A DNA stretch of 64,000 bases from Paraburkholderia solisilvae (GCF_902859875.1 NZ_CADIKF010000002.1:186001-250000); one strand, 5' to 3'. Counted from the stretch's first letter, positions 54,101 to 63,285 are shown. The notes: generated by a model from the letters alone, not told the origin. A program made the numbers and translations.

Positions 54101-55390
54101 TTAGCGGCCAGCGATTGCTCCGCAAACCGTCGTGTTGCCGATGTTTAGCGTGTTCGTGCTGCCTCTAAGCGGGGCCGTCAGGAACGTGCTGGTGATCGCT
54201 GTCGCGAAAGCCGAAGGCACGGTAGCGAAGCCGTTGCCATTCAGGATGGCGCCGTTGCTTGCATAGTGCAGGTTCAGGAAGTCCACGACAGAAGCGGCGA
54301 CCGTCGGCGAATTGCTGTGGTTCGCATAGCACTGGCTGACGATGATCTGGCTCGTGCCCGAGATCGGATAGCCAGTCGTCGGGTTGCTGGCATTCGGCAC
54401 CCAATTGGCCGGATTGCGTGCCGTGATAGCCGTCGGTGGCAAGACGGTTCCAACAGCCGTTGCTGCGTTCACGAATGTCGGAACGACATCTATGCCCGTC
54501 GACGAGTTACGCAGACTGGCCACTGCCAACTGGTTGGCCGCAGCCGATGCGCTCGACGGCGCGAGGGACGTGTTTGTCCAGGCCGGGCTCAGATAGCCGA
54601 TGGCCGGCGTACCAGCCCAACGGAGGCTAACCAGCAGATTGGAGATGCCGCCGCTGCCTGAAGCCGACCTGAAATTGCTGGGTACTGTCACAAACAGGCT
54701 CGCGAAGTTCTGCGTTTCGACGAACGTGACGGGGTTACCTCCTGCGCCCGACGGAATCGGACAGACCTTGGCCAGGTGCGCTGTCAATAGATCTGTCTCG
54801 CCACTGTTATCAGAGGAATAGACCACCGCAATTGCGCCAGCCGGATATTTCGAACCGGTGTCGGGGTTGGTTACTTGGTTCCAGTTGGTGAAAGTACCCG
54901 AGAAAATGCCGCACAGATCAGCGTCGTTGAGCGCAACCGTCGGCATCGTGCTGTTGGGCAGCGCCGGGCCCGTGCCCGCCGGAGCATTCACGAGCGGAAT
55001 CGTGAGCGGCGTAACGACATACGGTATCTGGATCAGCGCGCCGTCGGTCTTCGCGCGGCCAGCCTGGTATGCCGAGATCTGAGCCGTCGTCAACGGTGCA
55101 TCGCTGTTCGCGAAGTCAACCGCGCCCGTTGCGGTGATTGTGCCCGAAAGGAATTGCGTCGGGTCATTATTCAGGAACGCCACTTCACCAGCGCCCGAAC
55201 CAACGCCGAAGTACGCGATGCTACCGTCGGCGGGCGGGAAAATTGCGGTCTCGACGTTGACCAGTGGCTGAACAAGCGTCGAACCACCGCCAAGCAGTAC
55301 CGGAGGCGTTTGGGCCAGTGCAACCGGCACGCTCAAGCTCGAAAAAATGGCTGCAGCAGCAAGACCAATTGGTGTCTTCGTGATTTTCAT
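54101..55390 (-). CDS. PstS-like secreted substrate-binding protein, paralogue 1
   Basis: This 429-residue protein has a signal peptide (cleavage near VALAQTPP, about residue 27) and a periplasmic-binding fold of phosphate-binding (PstS/DING-like) type. Key segments are LLGGGSTLVQP, FGVGSGAGEVAFL, DFANSDAPLT, LCGIFSGTFTNWNQV and SSDNSGETDLLTAHLAKVC. The second motif carries S-G-A-G and the last has S-D-N-S-G-E-T, matching phosphate-contacting loops. Four cysteines and no lipobox argue for a free periplasmic or extracellular form. No pstC, pstA or pstB gene accompanies it, so it is not part of a standard importer. It is close to, and probably duplicated from, the next gene. Confidence 0.88.
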   Translation of the reverse strand: MKITKTPIGLAAAAIFSSLSVPVALAQTPPVLLGGGSTLVQPLVNVETAIFPPADGSIAYFGVGSGAGEVAFLNNDPTQFLSGTITATGAVDFANSDAPLTTAQISAYQAGRAKTDGALIQIPYVVTPLTIPLVNAPAGTGPALPNSTMPTVALNDADLCGIFSGTFTNWNQVTNPDTGSKYPAGAIAVVYSSDNSGETDLLTAHLAKVCPIPSGAGGNPVTFVETQNFASLFVTVPSNFRSASGSGGISNLLVSLRWAGTPAIGYLSPAWTNTSLAPSSASAAANQLAVASLRNSSTGIDVVPTFVNAATAVGTVLPPTAITARNPANWVPNASNPTTGYPISGTSQIIVSQCYANHSNSPTVAASVVDFLNLHYASNGAILNGNGFATVPSAFATAITSTFLTAPLRGSTNTLNIGNTTVCGAIAGR

Positions 55391-55466
55391 TGTGTTCTCA
55401 CTCGAATGTGATCAACGGGTTGTCGCACATCCTCGGTAACAGCATCAATGCACGACAAGACAAAAA

Positions 55467-55502
55467 ACGCCGCATGCCCCGATTGCTCGGAACATGCGGC
55501 GT
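55467..55502 (-). terminator. Rho-independent terminator after PstS-like paralogue 2
   Basis: On the minus strand a 10-bp stem (ACGCCGCATG with CATGCGGCGT, 16-base loop) is followed by TTTTTTG. It lies 25 bp after the stop codon of paralogue 2 and separates it from paralogue 1, which must have its own promoter. Confidence 0.85.
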
Positions 55503-55527
55503 CTATTGCAGCAGGTGACTCAGCCGA

Positions 55528-56808
55528 TTAACGGCCAGCGATCGCACCGCACTTCGTGGTATTGCCGATACCGAGCGCGTTGGTGGTCGTCAGGAAGTCG
55601 TTCGTGATTGCCGTCAGGAAGGTCGTCGGCACACTGTCAAAGCCATTGTTGTGCAGCAGCGTGGCGTTGGCTGCCGAATAGTGCTGGGTGAGGAAATCCA
55701 CCACCGAACCAGCAACCGACGGCGTGTTGCCATGGTTTGCATAGCACTGGCTGACGATGATCTGGCTCGTACCCGAGATCGGATAGCCGGTCGTCGGGTT
55801 GCTGGCGCTCGGCACCCAGTTGGCCGGGTTGGCCGCAAGGGCGGCATTCGCCGGCGGGTTGATGGTACCAACAGCGGCCGTCGCGTTCGCGAACGTCGGG
55901 ACGACGTCTACGGCCGGCGTCGCGTTCGAGTTCCGAAGGCTGGCCACTGCCAACTGGTCAGCCGCAGCCGATGCGCTCGACGGCGCGAGGGACGTATTCG
56001 TCCAGTCCGGGCTCAGATAACCGACGGCGGGTGTACCAGCCGCACGGAGGCTAACCAGCAGAGCGGAAACACCGCCGCTGCCCGAAGCCGACGTGAAGTT
56101 GCTCGGTACCGTCGTGAAGAGGCCCCCGAAGTTTTGCGTTTCGACGAACGTGACGGGGTTAGCCGCCGTGCCCGACGGAATCGGGCAAACCTTCGCCAGG
56201 TGGGCCGTCAACAGGTCGCTCGTGCCGCTGTTGTCCGAACGATAGACCACCTTGATTGCGCCAGCCGGATACGCCGCACCGGTGTCGGGGTTGGTGACCT
56301 GGTTCCAGTTCGTGAAAGCGCCCGAGAAGATGCCGCACAGATCAGCGTCGTTAAGCGCAACGGTCGGCGTCGTGCTGTTCGGCAGCGCCGGGCCCGTGCC
56401 CGTCGGAGCATTCACGAGCGGAATCGTGATCGGCGTGATGATGTACGGAATCTGGATCAGCGCGCCGTCGGTCTTCGCGCGGCCGGCCTGGTACGTCGAG
56501 ATCTGAGCCGACGACAGCGGTGCATCGCTGTTCGCGAAGTTGACCGTGGCGCTGAGGCCCGCGCTGAATTGCGTCGAATCATTGTTCAGGAACGCCGATT
56601 GACCAGCGCCCGAGCCAACGCCGAAGTACGTGATGTGACCGTCAGCGGTCGGGAAAATCGCGCTTTCCGAACCGATCGTCGGTTGAACCAGCGTCGAGCC
56701 ACCGCCGAGCAGCGACGGAGCCGATTGAGCCATCGCAGCCGATGCGATGCCAAAGCCGGAAATAACGAGTGCAACAGCCAGGCTAATCTTGCGCTTACTG
56801 GATTTCAT
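55528..56808 (-). CDS. PstS-like secreted substrate-binding protein, paralogue 2
   Basis: The 426-residue protein is a close relative of paralogue 1 along its whole length, with a signal peptide cut near AMAQSAPS and the same loop motifs: LLGGGSTLVQP, FGVGSGAGQSAFLNN, FANSDAPLSSAQ, LCGIFSGAFTNWNQV, RSDNSGTSDLLTAH. It carries the more standard R-S-D-N-S-G-T loop. ATG 56808 is preceded by AAGGAATTTTC. It is divergent from the T2SS cluster with a 745-bp gap, and the gap carries the shared 16-base element. Secretion of PstS/DING-like proteins by T2SS is known in pseudomonads, so it is a candidate exoprotein. Confidence 0.88.
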   Translation of the reverse strand: MKSSKRKISLAVALVISGFGIASAAMAQSAPSLLGGGSTLVQPTIGSESAIFPTADGHITYFGVGSGAGQSAFLNNDSTQFSAGLSATVNFANSDAPLSSAQISTYQAGRAKTDGALIQIPYIITPITIPLVNAPTGTGPALPNSTTPTVALNDADLCGIFSGAFTNWNQVTNPDTGAAYPAGAIKVVYRSDNSGTSDLLTAHLAKVCPIPSGTAANPVTFVETQNFGGLFTTVPSNFTSASGSGGVSALLVSLRAAGTPAVGYLSPDWTNTSLAPSSASAAADQLAVASLRNSNATPAVDVVPTFANATAAVGTINPPANAALAANPANWVPSASNPTTGYPISGTSQIIVSQCYANHGNTPSVAGSVVDFLTQHYSAANATLLHNNGFDSVPTTFLTAITNDFLTTTNALGIGNTTKCGAIAGR

Positions 56809-56928
56809 GAAAATTCCTTCAGTGAAGATGACGGGGGAACCAGCTGTAACGCAGTGACGCTATCGCGTCGTACTGCCGGAAGAAATGTAGACGTTAATCA
56901 ACCGGCCGAGCGTGAATTTTTAGTAACG

Positions 56929-56944
56929 AATGGTCCGTAACATT
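56929..56944. promoter_or_regulatory. Conserved 16-base element, copy 2 (upstream of PstS-like paralogue 2)
   Basis: AATGGTCCGTAACATT is identical to the copy at 34036. It lies about 120 bp before the paralogue 2 start. A further GTAAC lies before it and TGTCA follows it, so several half-sites cluster here. Confidence 0.65.
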
Positions 56945-57091
56945 TTGTCAGTGCCGATCGGCTAATAAAAATTCGCATTGAATAGCTTTACGGGTTGGAA
57001 GCTAATCACGAACTTTGACAAAGCTGTCCGTGCCTGTGCGGTGGCGTGTGCAATGGCGTATGCGCCGTCAGCGAAGCGTCTTGCCTGACAA

Positions 57092-57124
57092 GGCCGCGAA
57101 CCTTATACCGTAAGGTTCGCGGCC
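57092..57124. other. Perfect 14-bp stem-loop
   Basis: GGCCGCGAACCTTA pairs exactly with TAAGGTTCGCGGCC around a 5-base loop (TACCG). It lies 430 bp upstream of gspD and 280 bp upstream of the PstS-like gene's start. No T-run follows on either side, so a plain terminator is unlikely. A leader-RNA structure, an operator or a mobile-repeat remnant are possible. Confidence 0.5.
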
Positions 57125-57553
57125 CACCTCGATGCCCATGCCAATGCGCAAAAACTTCGCCTGCGCCACAACTTGCCTTACCCGTTAAAACGAATAGAAA
57201 GCGCCATTCGACAATCGGACAACCAGGAAAACCGGTCGAAAACCCGCATAAAGCCTTCAATCGGTTTTAACTCGTCTAGACGATTGAACATTTAAATCAC
57301 TCGTGGCTTTTTTAATCCAAAGCCCGAGTCATCCGTGCAAATGACCACAAATCTCCACAGCCGGCGCCGCTAAAACGGGGGCGTCAAAATGTTACGCAAC
57401 ACCTGTCACAAAATTGCTCTGGTGCGCTGCTTAGTCTTTGCCGGCGAATCCGCCTGCTTCGTATCGAATGCAAAGGGTTCGCGAATCACGCGCCGCATCG
57501 TGCCTGCGCGTCCGTTTCGGCCCGCGCCGGCTGTCGGCATCGAACCCTGGTCT

Positions 57554-60082
57554 ATGACACGCACACGCTCCCGTTTCCGCCGTCACCCCGCCACCTGCGC
57601 GATGCTGGTGCTCAGCCTTCTGTCGACGCCGCTCGCGCAGGCTCAGCGGCAGGTCAACCTCAGCTTCGCGAATGTCGATATCAGCCAGGTCGCCAAGGCG
57701 ATCGGCGCCGCGACCGATACGACCATCATCGTCGACCCGCGTGTGAAGGGGCAGCTCAATCTTGTCTCCGATAACCCCGTCAGCAAGGAGCTCGCGCTCA
57801 AGACGCTCGAGTCCGCGCTGCGCATGCAAGGCTTCGCGCTGGTGCGCGACAACGGCATCCTGAAGGTCGTGCCGGAAGCCGACGCCAAGCTGCAAGGCGT
57901 GCCCACGTACGTGGGCAACACGCCGCAGGCGCATGGCGACCACGTCATCACGCAGGTCTTCCGGCTGCGCAACGAATCGGCGAACAACCTGCTGCCCGCG
58001 CTGAAGCCGCTCGTCAGCCCGAACAACACGATTGCCGCGTATCCGGCCGACAACACGCTGATCGTCACCGACTACGCGGACAACGTGCGGCGCATCGCGG
58101 AGATCATTGCGGGCGTGGACGGCAGCACGTCGCAGAAAGTCGCCGTGGTGCCGCTCAATCACGAAAGCGCGGTCGATCTCGAGCCGGTCGTGCAGAAGAT
58201 GCTGGACCCCAACAGCATCGGCAATACCGATGCGACACTGAAGGTCTCCGTCACCGCGGACCCGCGTATCAATGCGCTACTGCTGCGCGCAAGCGACCCG
58301 GGTCGCATTCGCGATGCGAAAGCGCTGATCGCGCAGCTCGATGCGCCGACGCGCACGCCGGGCAATATGCATGTCGTGCGGCTGCAGAACGCGAACGCCG
58401 CGGACCTCGCGAAGGTATTGCGCGGCATGCTCGGCTTGTCGGGCGGCGATAGCTCGTCCGATTCGGATAAGAGTTCGAAAAGCTTCAACGACAACAACGG
58501 CGGCTTCGGCAGCAAAAGCAGCAGCAGTTCAAGCGGCGGTTCGTCGTCGTCGACCGGCACGCCGGGCACCCCGCCGTTGCCCGGTTCATCGGACAGCAGC
58601 GGCGGGTCGAGCTACGGCAGCGGCGCATCGGGCGGTCCCGGCGGCCAGGGCGGCCTGATTGCCGGCGCGCGCGGCGGCGGCCCCGGCGAGAACGAATCGG
58701 GCGGCATGATCACGGCGGACCCGTCGACCAACTCGCTCGTCGTCACCGCGCCCGAGCCCGTTTATCAGAACGTGCGCAATGTGATCGACCAGCTCGACGT
58801 GCGCCGCTCGCAGGTGTACCTCGAAGCGATGATCGTCGAGATGAGCGCGACGTCGGCGGCGAATCTCGGCGTGCAATGGCAAGGCGCGTTGCAGTCGAAT
58901 GGCGGCAACAACATTCTGTACGGCTCGACGAACTTCAATACGCCGAATAGCCAGGGCATTGTCAATCTGACCGTGCAGGGTCAGTCGGCTGGGCAGAATC
59001 TGTCGAACCTTGCGACCAACACGTTGCTGAATAACGGCGTGAATGTCGGCCTGATTCACAAGTTCGGCAATTTCTTCGGGCTCGGCGCGCTGGTACAGGC
59101 GCTGTCGACGGTCAGCGATGCGAGCATTCTTTCGTCGCCGAATCTGATCACGCTCGACAACGAAGAAGCGCGCATTGTGGTCGGCTCGAACGTGCCGGTG
59201 CAGACCGGTTCGATCTCGACGGCGACCGCGGTGTCGACGGGCGGCGTCAGCGCGTTCAATACGTTCGATCGCGAAGACGTCGGCATCGTGTTGCACGTGA
59301 GGCCGCAAATCACGCACGGCGGCACGATCAAGCTGCAAATCTATTCGGAAGACTCGTCGGTGGACCCGTCGTCGATTAACAATCCGGGTGGCGTGACGAT
59401 TATCAAGCGTTCGGTGCAGTCGACCGTGCTTTCCGACGATGGCGAGATTGTCGTGCTCGGCGGGCTGATCCAGGACAACTACGCGGACGGCAACAACAAG
59501 GTGCCGCTGCTTGGCGATATTCCGGTGATCGGTTCGCTGTTCCGCGCGGAAACCAAGGCGCGCACGAAGACCAATGTGATGGTGTTTCTGCGGCCGGTGA
59601 TCATTCGCGATAGTCAGACGCTGGCCGATGTTTCGAACAATCGCTACGACTACGTTCGCAAGCAGACCACGGACCTGCAAAGCGATAACCGCATTGAACG
59701 CGATCACGATATTCCCGTGCTGCCGCCGCCCGCGCCTTCGCCTTCGCAGGGCCTGCCGGCGCAGGACGGACTCTTCGATCTGAACCGCATGACGCGGCCG
59801 GCGCCGCCGGCGCAGTCGCCGGGTGGGCCAGCTGCGCCGGTTGAGCCGGTTGAGCCGGTTGGGCCAGTTGGGGCAGCGCCGGCCTCGGGTGCGCGATCGC
59901 ATCTTTCGGTTTCCATTTCAGCGGTGCCGGCCGCGGATTCCGCGCAAGCCCAAGCGCAAGTCCAGGCTCAGCGACACGCACAAATGCCGGCTGTTCCGCT
60001 GACGCAGGTCGCGCCTGCAGCGCCGCTTGTGGACCCGTCGTCCACCTCCGGCGCTAACGCTGAAAGAACGGATCAGCCATGA
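57554..60082 (+). CDS. gspD: Type II secretion secretin GspD
   Basis: GspD forms the outer-membrane channel of T2SS. The start is ATG 57554 (MTRTRSRF), which begins a signal peptide ending near LAQAQRQ; an in-frame ATG at 57389 adds 55 non-family residues. The product has 842 residues. The N0 domain (about 31-110: VNLSFANVDISQVAKAIG), N1-N3 domains and the C-terminal secretin domain (about 440-680) with VPVQTGS near 548 and GGLIQDNY near 636 are present. N3 carries a Gly/Ser-rich insertion at about 299-385. A Pro/Ala-rich tail follows. It overlaps gspE by 4 bases (ATGA). Confidence 0.95.
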   Translation: MTRTRSRFRRHPATCAMLVLSLLSTPLAQAQRQVNLSFANVDISQVAKAIGAATDTTIIVDPRVKGQLNLVSDNPVSKELALKTLESALRMQGFALVRDNGILKVVPEADAKLQGVPTYVGNTPQAHGDHVITQVFRLRNESANNLLPALKPLVSPNNTIAAYPADNTLIVTDYADNVRRIAEIIAGVDGSTSQKVAVVPLNHESAVDLEPVVQKMLDPNSIGNTDATLKVSVTADPRINALLLRASDPGRIRDAKALIAQLDAPTRTPGNMHVVRLQNANAADLAKVLRGMLGLSGGDSSSDSDKSSKSFNDNNGGFGSKSSSSSSGGSSSSTGTPGTPPLPGSSDSSGGSSYGSGASGGPGGQGGLIAGARGGGPGENESGGMITADPSTNSLVVTAPEPVYQNVRNVIDQLDVRRSQVYLEAMIVEMSATSAANLGVQWQGALQSNGGNNILYGSTNFNTPNSQGIVNLTVQGQSAGQNLSNLATNTLLNNGVNVGLIHKFGNFFGLGALVQALSTVSDASILSSPNLITLDNEEARIVVGSNVPVQTGSISTATAVSTGGVSAFNTFDREDVGIVLHVRPQITHGGTIKLQIYSEDSSVDPSSINNPGGVTIIKRSVQSTVLSDDGEIVVLGGLIQDNYADGNNKVPLLGDIPVIGSLFRAETKARTKTNVMVFLRPVIIRDSQTLADVSNNRYDYVRKQTTDLQSDNRIERDHDIPVLPPPAPSPSQGLPAQDGLFDLNRMTRPAPPAQSPGGPAAPVEPVEPVGPVGAAPASGARSHLSVSISAVPAADSAQAQAQVQAQRHAQMPAVPLTQVAPAAPLVDPSSTSGANAERTDQP

Positions 60083-61581
60083 CCGATGCAACGGTGTTCT
60101 CTCCTGTCGCCTCGACTGCCGCGGCACCGCGCGAACCCGCGAGAATGGACCCGTCGCGCATGCTGCCCTATGGTTTCGCGCGCAACGGTCAGATTCTGAT
60201 CGCGAACCAGCACGACGACACGATCGAAGTCTGGATCAGCGAACGCACGCCGATTTCGGCGATTGCCGAGGTGTCGCGCAATGTGTCGATGGTGTCGCTC
60301 GTTTGCGTGCCGGCCGACGAACTCGCGCAAGCGATCAACACCGCGTATGCGCGCCAGGACGGCAGCGCCGCGCAGGTAGTCGGCGAGGTGGAAGGCGAAG
60401 TCGATCTGTCGCGGCTGATGCAGGACATCCCCGAGGTCGAGGACCTGCTCGAGTCCGAAGACGATGCGCCGATCATCCGCATGATCAACGCGCTGCTCAC
60501 GCAGGCCGCGCGCGAAGGCGCATCCGATATTCATATCGAGCCGTTCGAGAATGCGTCGGTGGTGCGCTTTCGCGTCGACGGCACGCTGCGCGACGTCGTG
60601 CGGCCGAAGAAAGCGCTGCATGGCGCGCTGATCTCGCGGATCAAGATCATGGCGCAGCTCGATATCGCGGAGAAGCGTCTGCCGCAGGACGGGCGCATCA
60701 CGCTGCGCGTGGGCGGCCGTCCGGTCGACGTGCGGGTGTCGACGCTGCCGACCGGGCATGGCGAGCGCGCGGTGCTGCGTCTGCTGGAAAAGGACGCGGC
60801 GCGGCTGAACCTCGAAGCGCTCGGCATGGCGCAGGACACGCTTGCGCAGTTCGACAAGCTGATCGCGCGTCCGCACGGCATCGTGCTGGTGACGGGCCCG
60901 ACCGGCTCGGGCAAGACGACGACGCTGTACGCATCGATGTCGCGCCTCGAGACGGCGACCACCAACATCATGACCGTCGAGGACCCGATCGAATACGACC
61001 TGTCCGGCATCGGCCAGACGCAGGTGAACGAGCGGATCGGCATGACGTTCGCGCGCGCGCTGCGTTCGATCCTGCGTCAGGATCCGGACGTGATCATGAT
61101 CGGCGAAATCCGCGACCTTGAAACCGCGCAGATCGCGGTGCAGGCGTCGCTGACGGGCCACCTGGTGCTCGCCACGCTGCATACGAACGATGCGGCTTCC
61201 GCCGTCACGCGTTTGACGGATATGGGCGTCGAGCCGTATCTGTTGGCATCGTCGCTGCTCGGCGTGCTTGCGCAGCGGCTGGTGCGCAGGCTCTGCCCGG
61301 TGTGCAAGGAAGAGCGCGAAGAAGACGGACACAAGCAGTGGCACCCGGTCGGCTGCGACAAGTGCGGGCACTCGGGTTATGCGGGACGGCGCGGCGTCTA
61401 TGAACTGCTGCTGGTGGACGACGCAATCACATCATTGGTTCACCGCAACGCATCGGATGCGGAGATTCTCGCGACCAGTCGCAAGCAGGGCATGCGCACG
61501 TTGCGCGAGGATGCAAACCGTTGGCTCGAGACGGGCTTTACGTCCCTTGAAGAAGTGTTGCGGGTGACAGGCGGAGATTGA
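60079..61581 (+). CDS. gspE: T2SS ATPase GspE
   Basis: GspE is the cytoplasmic hexameric ATPase that powers pseudopilus assembly. The 500-residue protein has an N1E-type N-terminal domain, Walker A GPTGSGKT at 273-280, an Asp box (IMTVEDPIEYDL), Walker B (DPDVIMIGEIRD) and a His box (LVLATLHTND). The tetracysteine zinc motif CPVC...CDKC lies near 410-440, with a shorter loop than in Enterobacteriaceae. It starts on the ATGA overlap with gspD and ends one base before gspF, so the three form a tightly coupled operon. Confidence 0.96.
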   Translation: MTDATVFSPVASTAAAPREPARMDPSRMLPYGFARNGQILIANQHDDTIEVWISERTPISAIAEVSRNVSMVSLVCVPADELAQAINTAYARQDGSAAQVVGEVEGEVDLSRLMQDIPEVEDLLESEDDAPIIRMINALLTQAAREGASDIHIEPFENASVVRFRVDGTLRDVVRPKKALHGALISRIKIMAQLDIAEKRLPQDGRITLRVGGRPVDVRVSTLPTGHGERAVLRLLEKDAARLNLEALGMAQDTLAQFDKLIARPHGIVLVTGPTGSGKTTTLYASMSRLETATTNIMTVEDPIEYDLSGIGQTQVNERIGMTFARALRSILRQDPDVIMIGEIRDLETAQIAVQASLTGHLVLATLHTNDAASAVTRLTDMGVEPYLLASSLLGVLAQRLVRRLCPVCKEEREEDGHKQWHPVGCDKCGHSGYAGRRGVYELLLVDDAITSLVHRNASDAEILATSRKQGMRTLREDANRWLETGFTSLEEVLRVTGGD

Positions 61582-61582
61582 T

Positions 61583-62800
61583 ATGTCGGCATTCCGTTAT
61601 GAAGCGATCAATACGGCGGGAAAAACGCTAAAGGGTGTGCTCGATGCGGACAGTGCGCGAGCCGGGCGCAGCCAGTTGCGCGCGCAAGGGTTGACACCGC
61701 TCGTCATCGAACTCGCGGCGTCGCGTTCGCATGGCGAGCGCAGTCAGCGTTTGTCGCTGGGCCGCAAGCTGTCGCAGCGTGAACAGGCCATTCTCACGCG
61801 GCAAATGGCGAGCCTGCTGATTGCGGGCCTGCCGCTTAGCGAAACGCTGACCGTGCTCACCGAGCAGTCGGAGCGCGACTACATTCGCGAACTGATGGCG
61901 GCGATTCGCTCGGAAGTGATTGGCGGTCATTCGCTGGCGAATGCGCTGACGCAGCATCCGCGTGACTTCCCGGAAATCTACCGCGCGCTGGTCGCGGCCG
62001 GCGAGCATACCGGCAAGCTGGGGTTGGTGCTGTCGCGCCTTGCCGACTATATCGAGCAAAGCAATGCATTGAAGCAGAAGATCATGCTCGCGTTTACGTA
62101 CCCGGCCGTGGTGACGCTGATCGCATTCGGCATCGTCACGTTCCTGTTGAGCTATGTCGTGCCGCAAGTGGCAAACGTCTTTACCAGCACGAAGCAGGCA
62201 TTGCCGTTTCTGACCGTGGCGATGCTCGCGCTTTCCGGCTTTGTGCGCCACTGGTGGTGGGCCGCGCTGATCGGCATCGCGGTGACGGTGTGGGTTGTGC
62301 GCGGCATCCTCTCGCAAGCCGGGCCGCGGCTTGCGTTCGACCGATGGGTGTTGACCGCACCGCTGTTCGGCAAGCTCGTGCGCGGCTATAACACGGTGCG
62401 TTTCGCGAGCACGCTCGGCATTCTGACCGCCGCCGGCGTGCCGATCCTGCGCGCGTTGCAGGCAGCCGGCGAAACGCTCAGCAACCGCGCGATGCGCCTC
62501 AACATCGACGATGCAATCGTGCGCGTGCGCGAAGGCACGTCGCTGTCGCGCGCGCTAGGCAATACGAAGACGTTTCCGCCGGTGCTGGTGCATCTGATCC
62601 GTTCAGGCGAGGCGACCGGCGACGTGACGACGATGCTCGATCGCGCTTCAGAAGGTGAATCGCGCGAGCTCGAGCGGCGCACGATGTTTCTGACGAGCTT
62701 GCTGGAGCCGCTTTTGATTCTCGCGATGGGCGGCGTGGTGCTGGTGATCGTGCTCGCGGTGATGATGCCGATCATCGAGCTGAACAACCTGGTGCAGTGA
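61583..62800 (+). CDS. gspF: T2SS inner-membrane platform protein GspF
   Basis: GspF is the polytopic membrane protein that couples the ATPase to the pseudopilus. The 405-residue product starts 1 bp after gspE. Two T2SSF domains (about 70-195 and 275-400) each begin with the R-x-L-x-x-L/ILTRQMASLLIAGLPL pattern and have the helices TYPAVVTLIAFGIVTFLLS and LLEPLLILAMGGVVLVIVLA. The second domain has FASTLGILTAAGVPIL. Three hydrophobic segments are predicted. It is the last gene of the leading gspDEF transcript; gspC then faces it from the opposite strand. Confidence 0.96.
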   Translation: MSAFRYEAINTAGKTLKGVLDADSARAGRSQLRAQGLTPLVIELAASRSHGERSQRLSLGRKLSQREQAILTRQMASLLIAGLPLSETLTVLTEQSERDYIRELMAAIRSEVIGGHSLANALTQHPRDFPEIYRALVAAGEHTGKLGLVLSRLADYIEQSNALKQKIMLAFTYPAVVTLIAFGIVTFLLSYVVPQVANVFTSTKQALPFLTVAMLALSGFVRHWWWAALIGIAVTVWVVRGILSQAGPRLAFDRWVLTAPLFGKLVRGYNTVRFASTLGILTAAGVPILRALQAAGETLSNRAMRLNIDDAIVRVREGTSLSRALGNTKTFPPVLVHLIRSGEATGDVTTMLDRASEGESRELERRTMFLTSLLEPLLILAMGGVVLVIVLAVMMPIIELNNLVQ

Positions 62801-62847
62801 TGCGCGCCTCGATCGGTTCGCGCCGCGCTTCGATGCATCACGACACG

Positions 62848-63285
62848 TCAGCGCACGTATCCGTCCGCATTGTCGACGGCGGGCAGGGCGATTTCGCGCT
62901 GCAAACTGCCGCGCTTCACGACGATCGAGTGCGCGCGCACTTCGGCGAGCGTCGTCGAATCGTTGAGCTTGCCGCTCACGCGGACCACGCGCGCCGGTGC
63001 GCCGCCGATGCTGACGATCGCCGCGCCGTGATGCGCATCGAACGACAGGATGCCGAGCAGTTGCACCGCGTCGTGCGGTCCCTGATCGGGCTGCGAGCCG
63101 AACAGCGTGCCGCCGGCGGCCGTGTCGAGCGCGGCGGGCGCGGCGGGTTGCGCCGGCCCGGCCGGTGCGGACGCGGTGAAAACATGTGCCCACCACGCGA
63201 TGACTGCGACGAACAGCGCGATGGCGGCAACGGAACCAAGCGTGGGCAAGGACGTGAACCGATGCGAGACGTTGATGCGAAGCAT
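62848..63285 (-). CDS. gspC: T2SS inner-membrane protein GspC (reversed)
   Basis: The start is ATG 63285 (MLRINVSHR), because the family begins with this cytoplasmic stretch; a longer frame to 63369 lacks support. The 145-residue protein has one hydrophobic helix (about 16-38, VAAIALFVAVIAWWA), a linker, and the homology-region (HR) domain GVVL-like segment VQLLGILSFDAHHGAAIVSI followed by RVVRVSGKLN. It lacks the C-terminal PDZ or coiled-coil of longer GspC proteins. It is on the opposite strand to gspDEF and gspG, so it needs its own promoter; its 3' end lies 47 bp from gspF. This orientation is typical of Burkholderia T2SS clusters. Confidence 0.88.
   Translation of the reverse strand: MLRINVSHRFTSLPTLGSVAAIALFVAVIAWWAHVFTASAPAGPAQPAAPAALDTAAGGTLFGSQPDQGPHDAVQLLGILSFDAHHGAAIVSIGGAPARVVRVSGKLNDSTTLAEVRAHSIVVKRGSLQREIALPAVDNADGYVR

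Larger units (their letters stand above)
56809..57553. promoter_or_regulatory. Divergent control region between PstS-like paralogue 2 and gspD
   Basis: This 745-bp gap has no supported gene. It carries the 16-base element (56929-56944), a strong hairpin (57092-57124) and, near gspD, CAAAATGTTACG at 57385-57396. The same 12 bases, read toward the PstS gene, lie at 56936-56947. In both copies a second half-site follows at the same distance (GTTAC-N9-GT(T/C)AC). Either copy could control the gene it faces. Confidence 0.6.

Noticed and set aside
57385..57413. PHO box upstream of gspD
   Set aside because: CTGTCACAAAA resembles one half-site, but the spacing to the other half is 14 instead of 11 bases.
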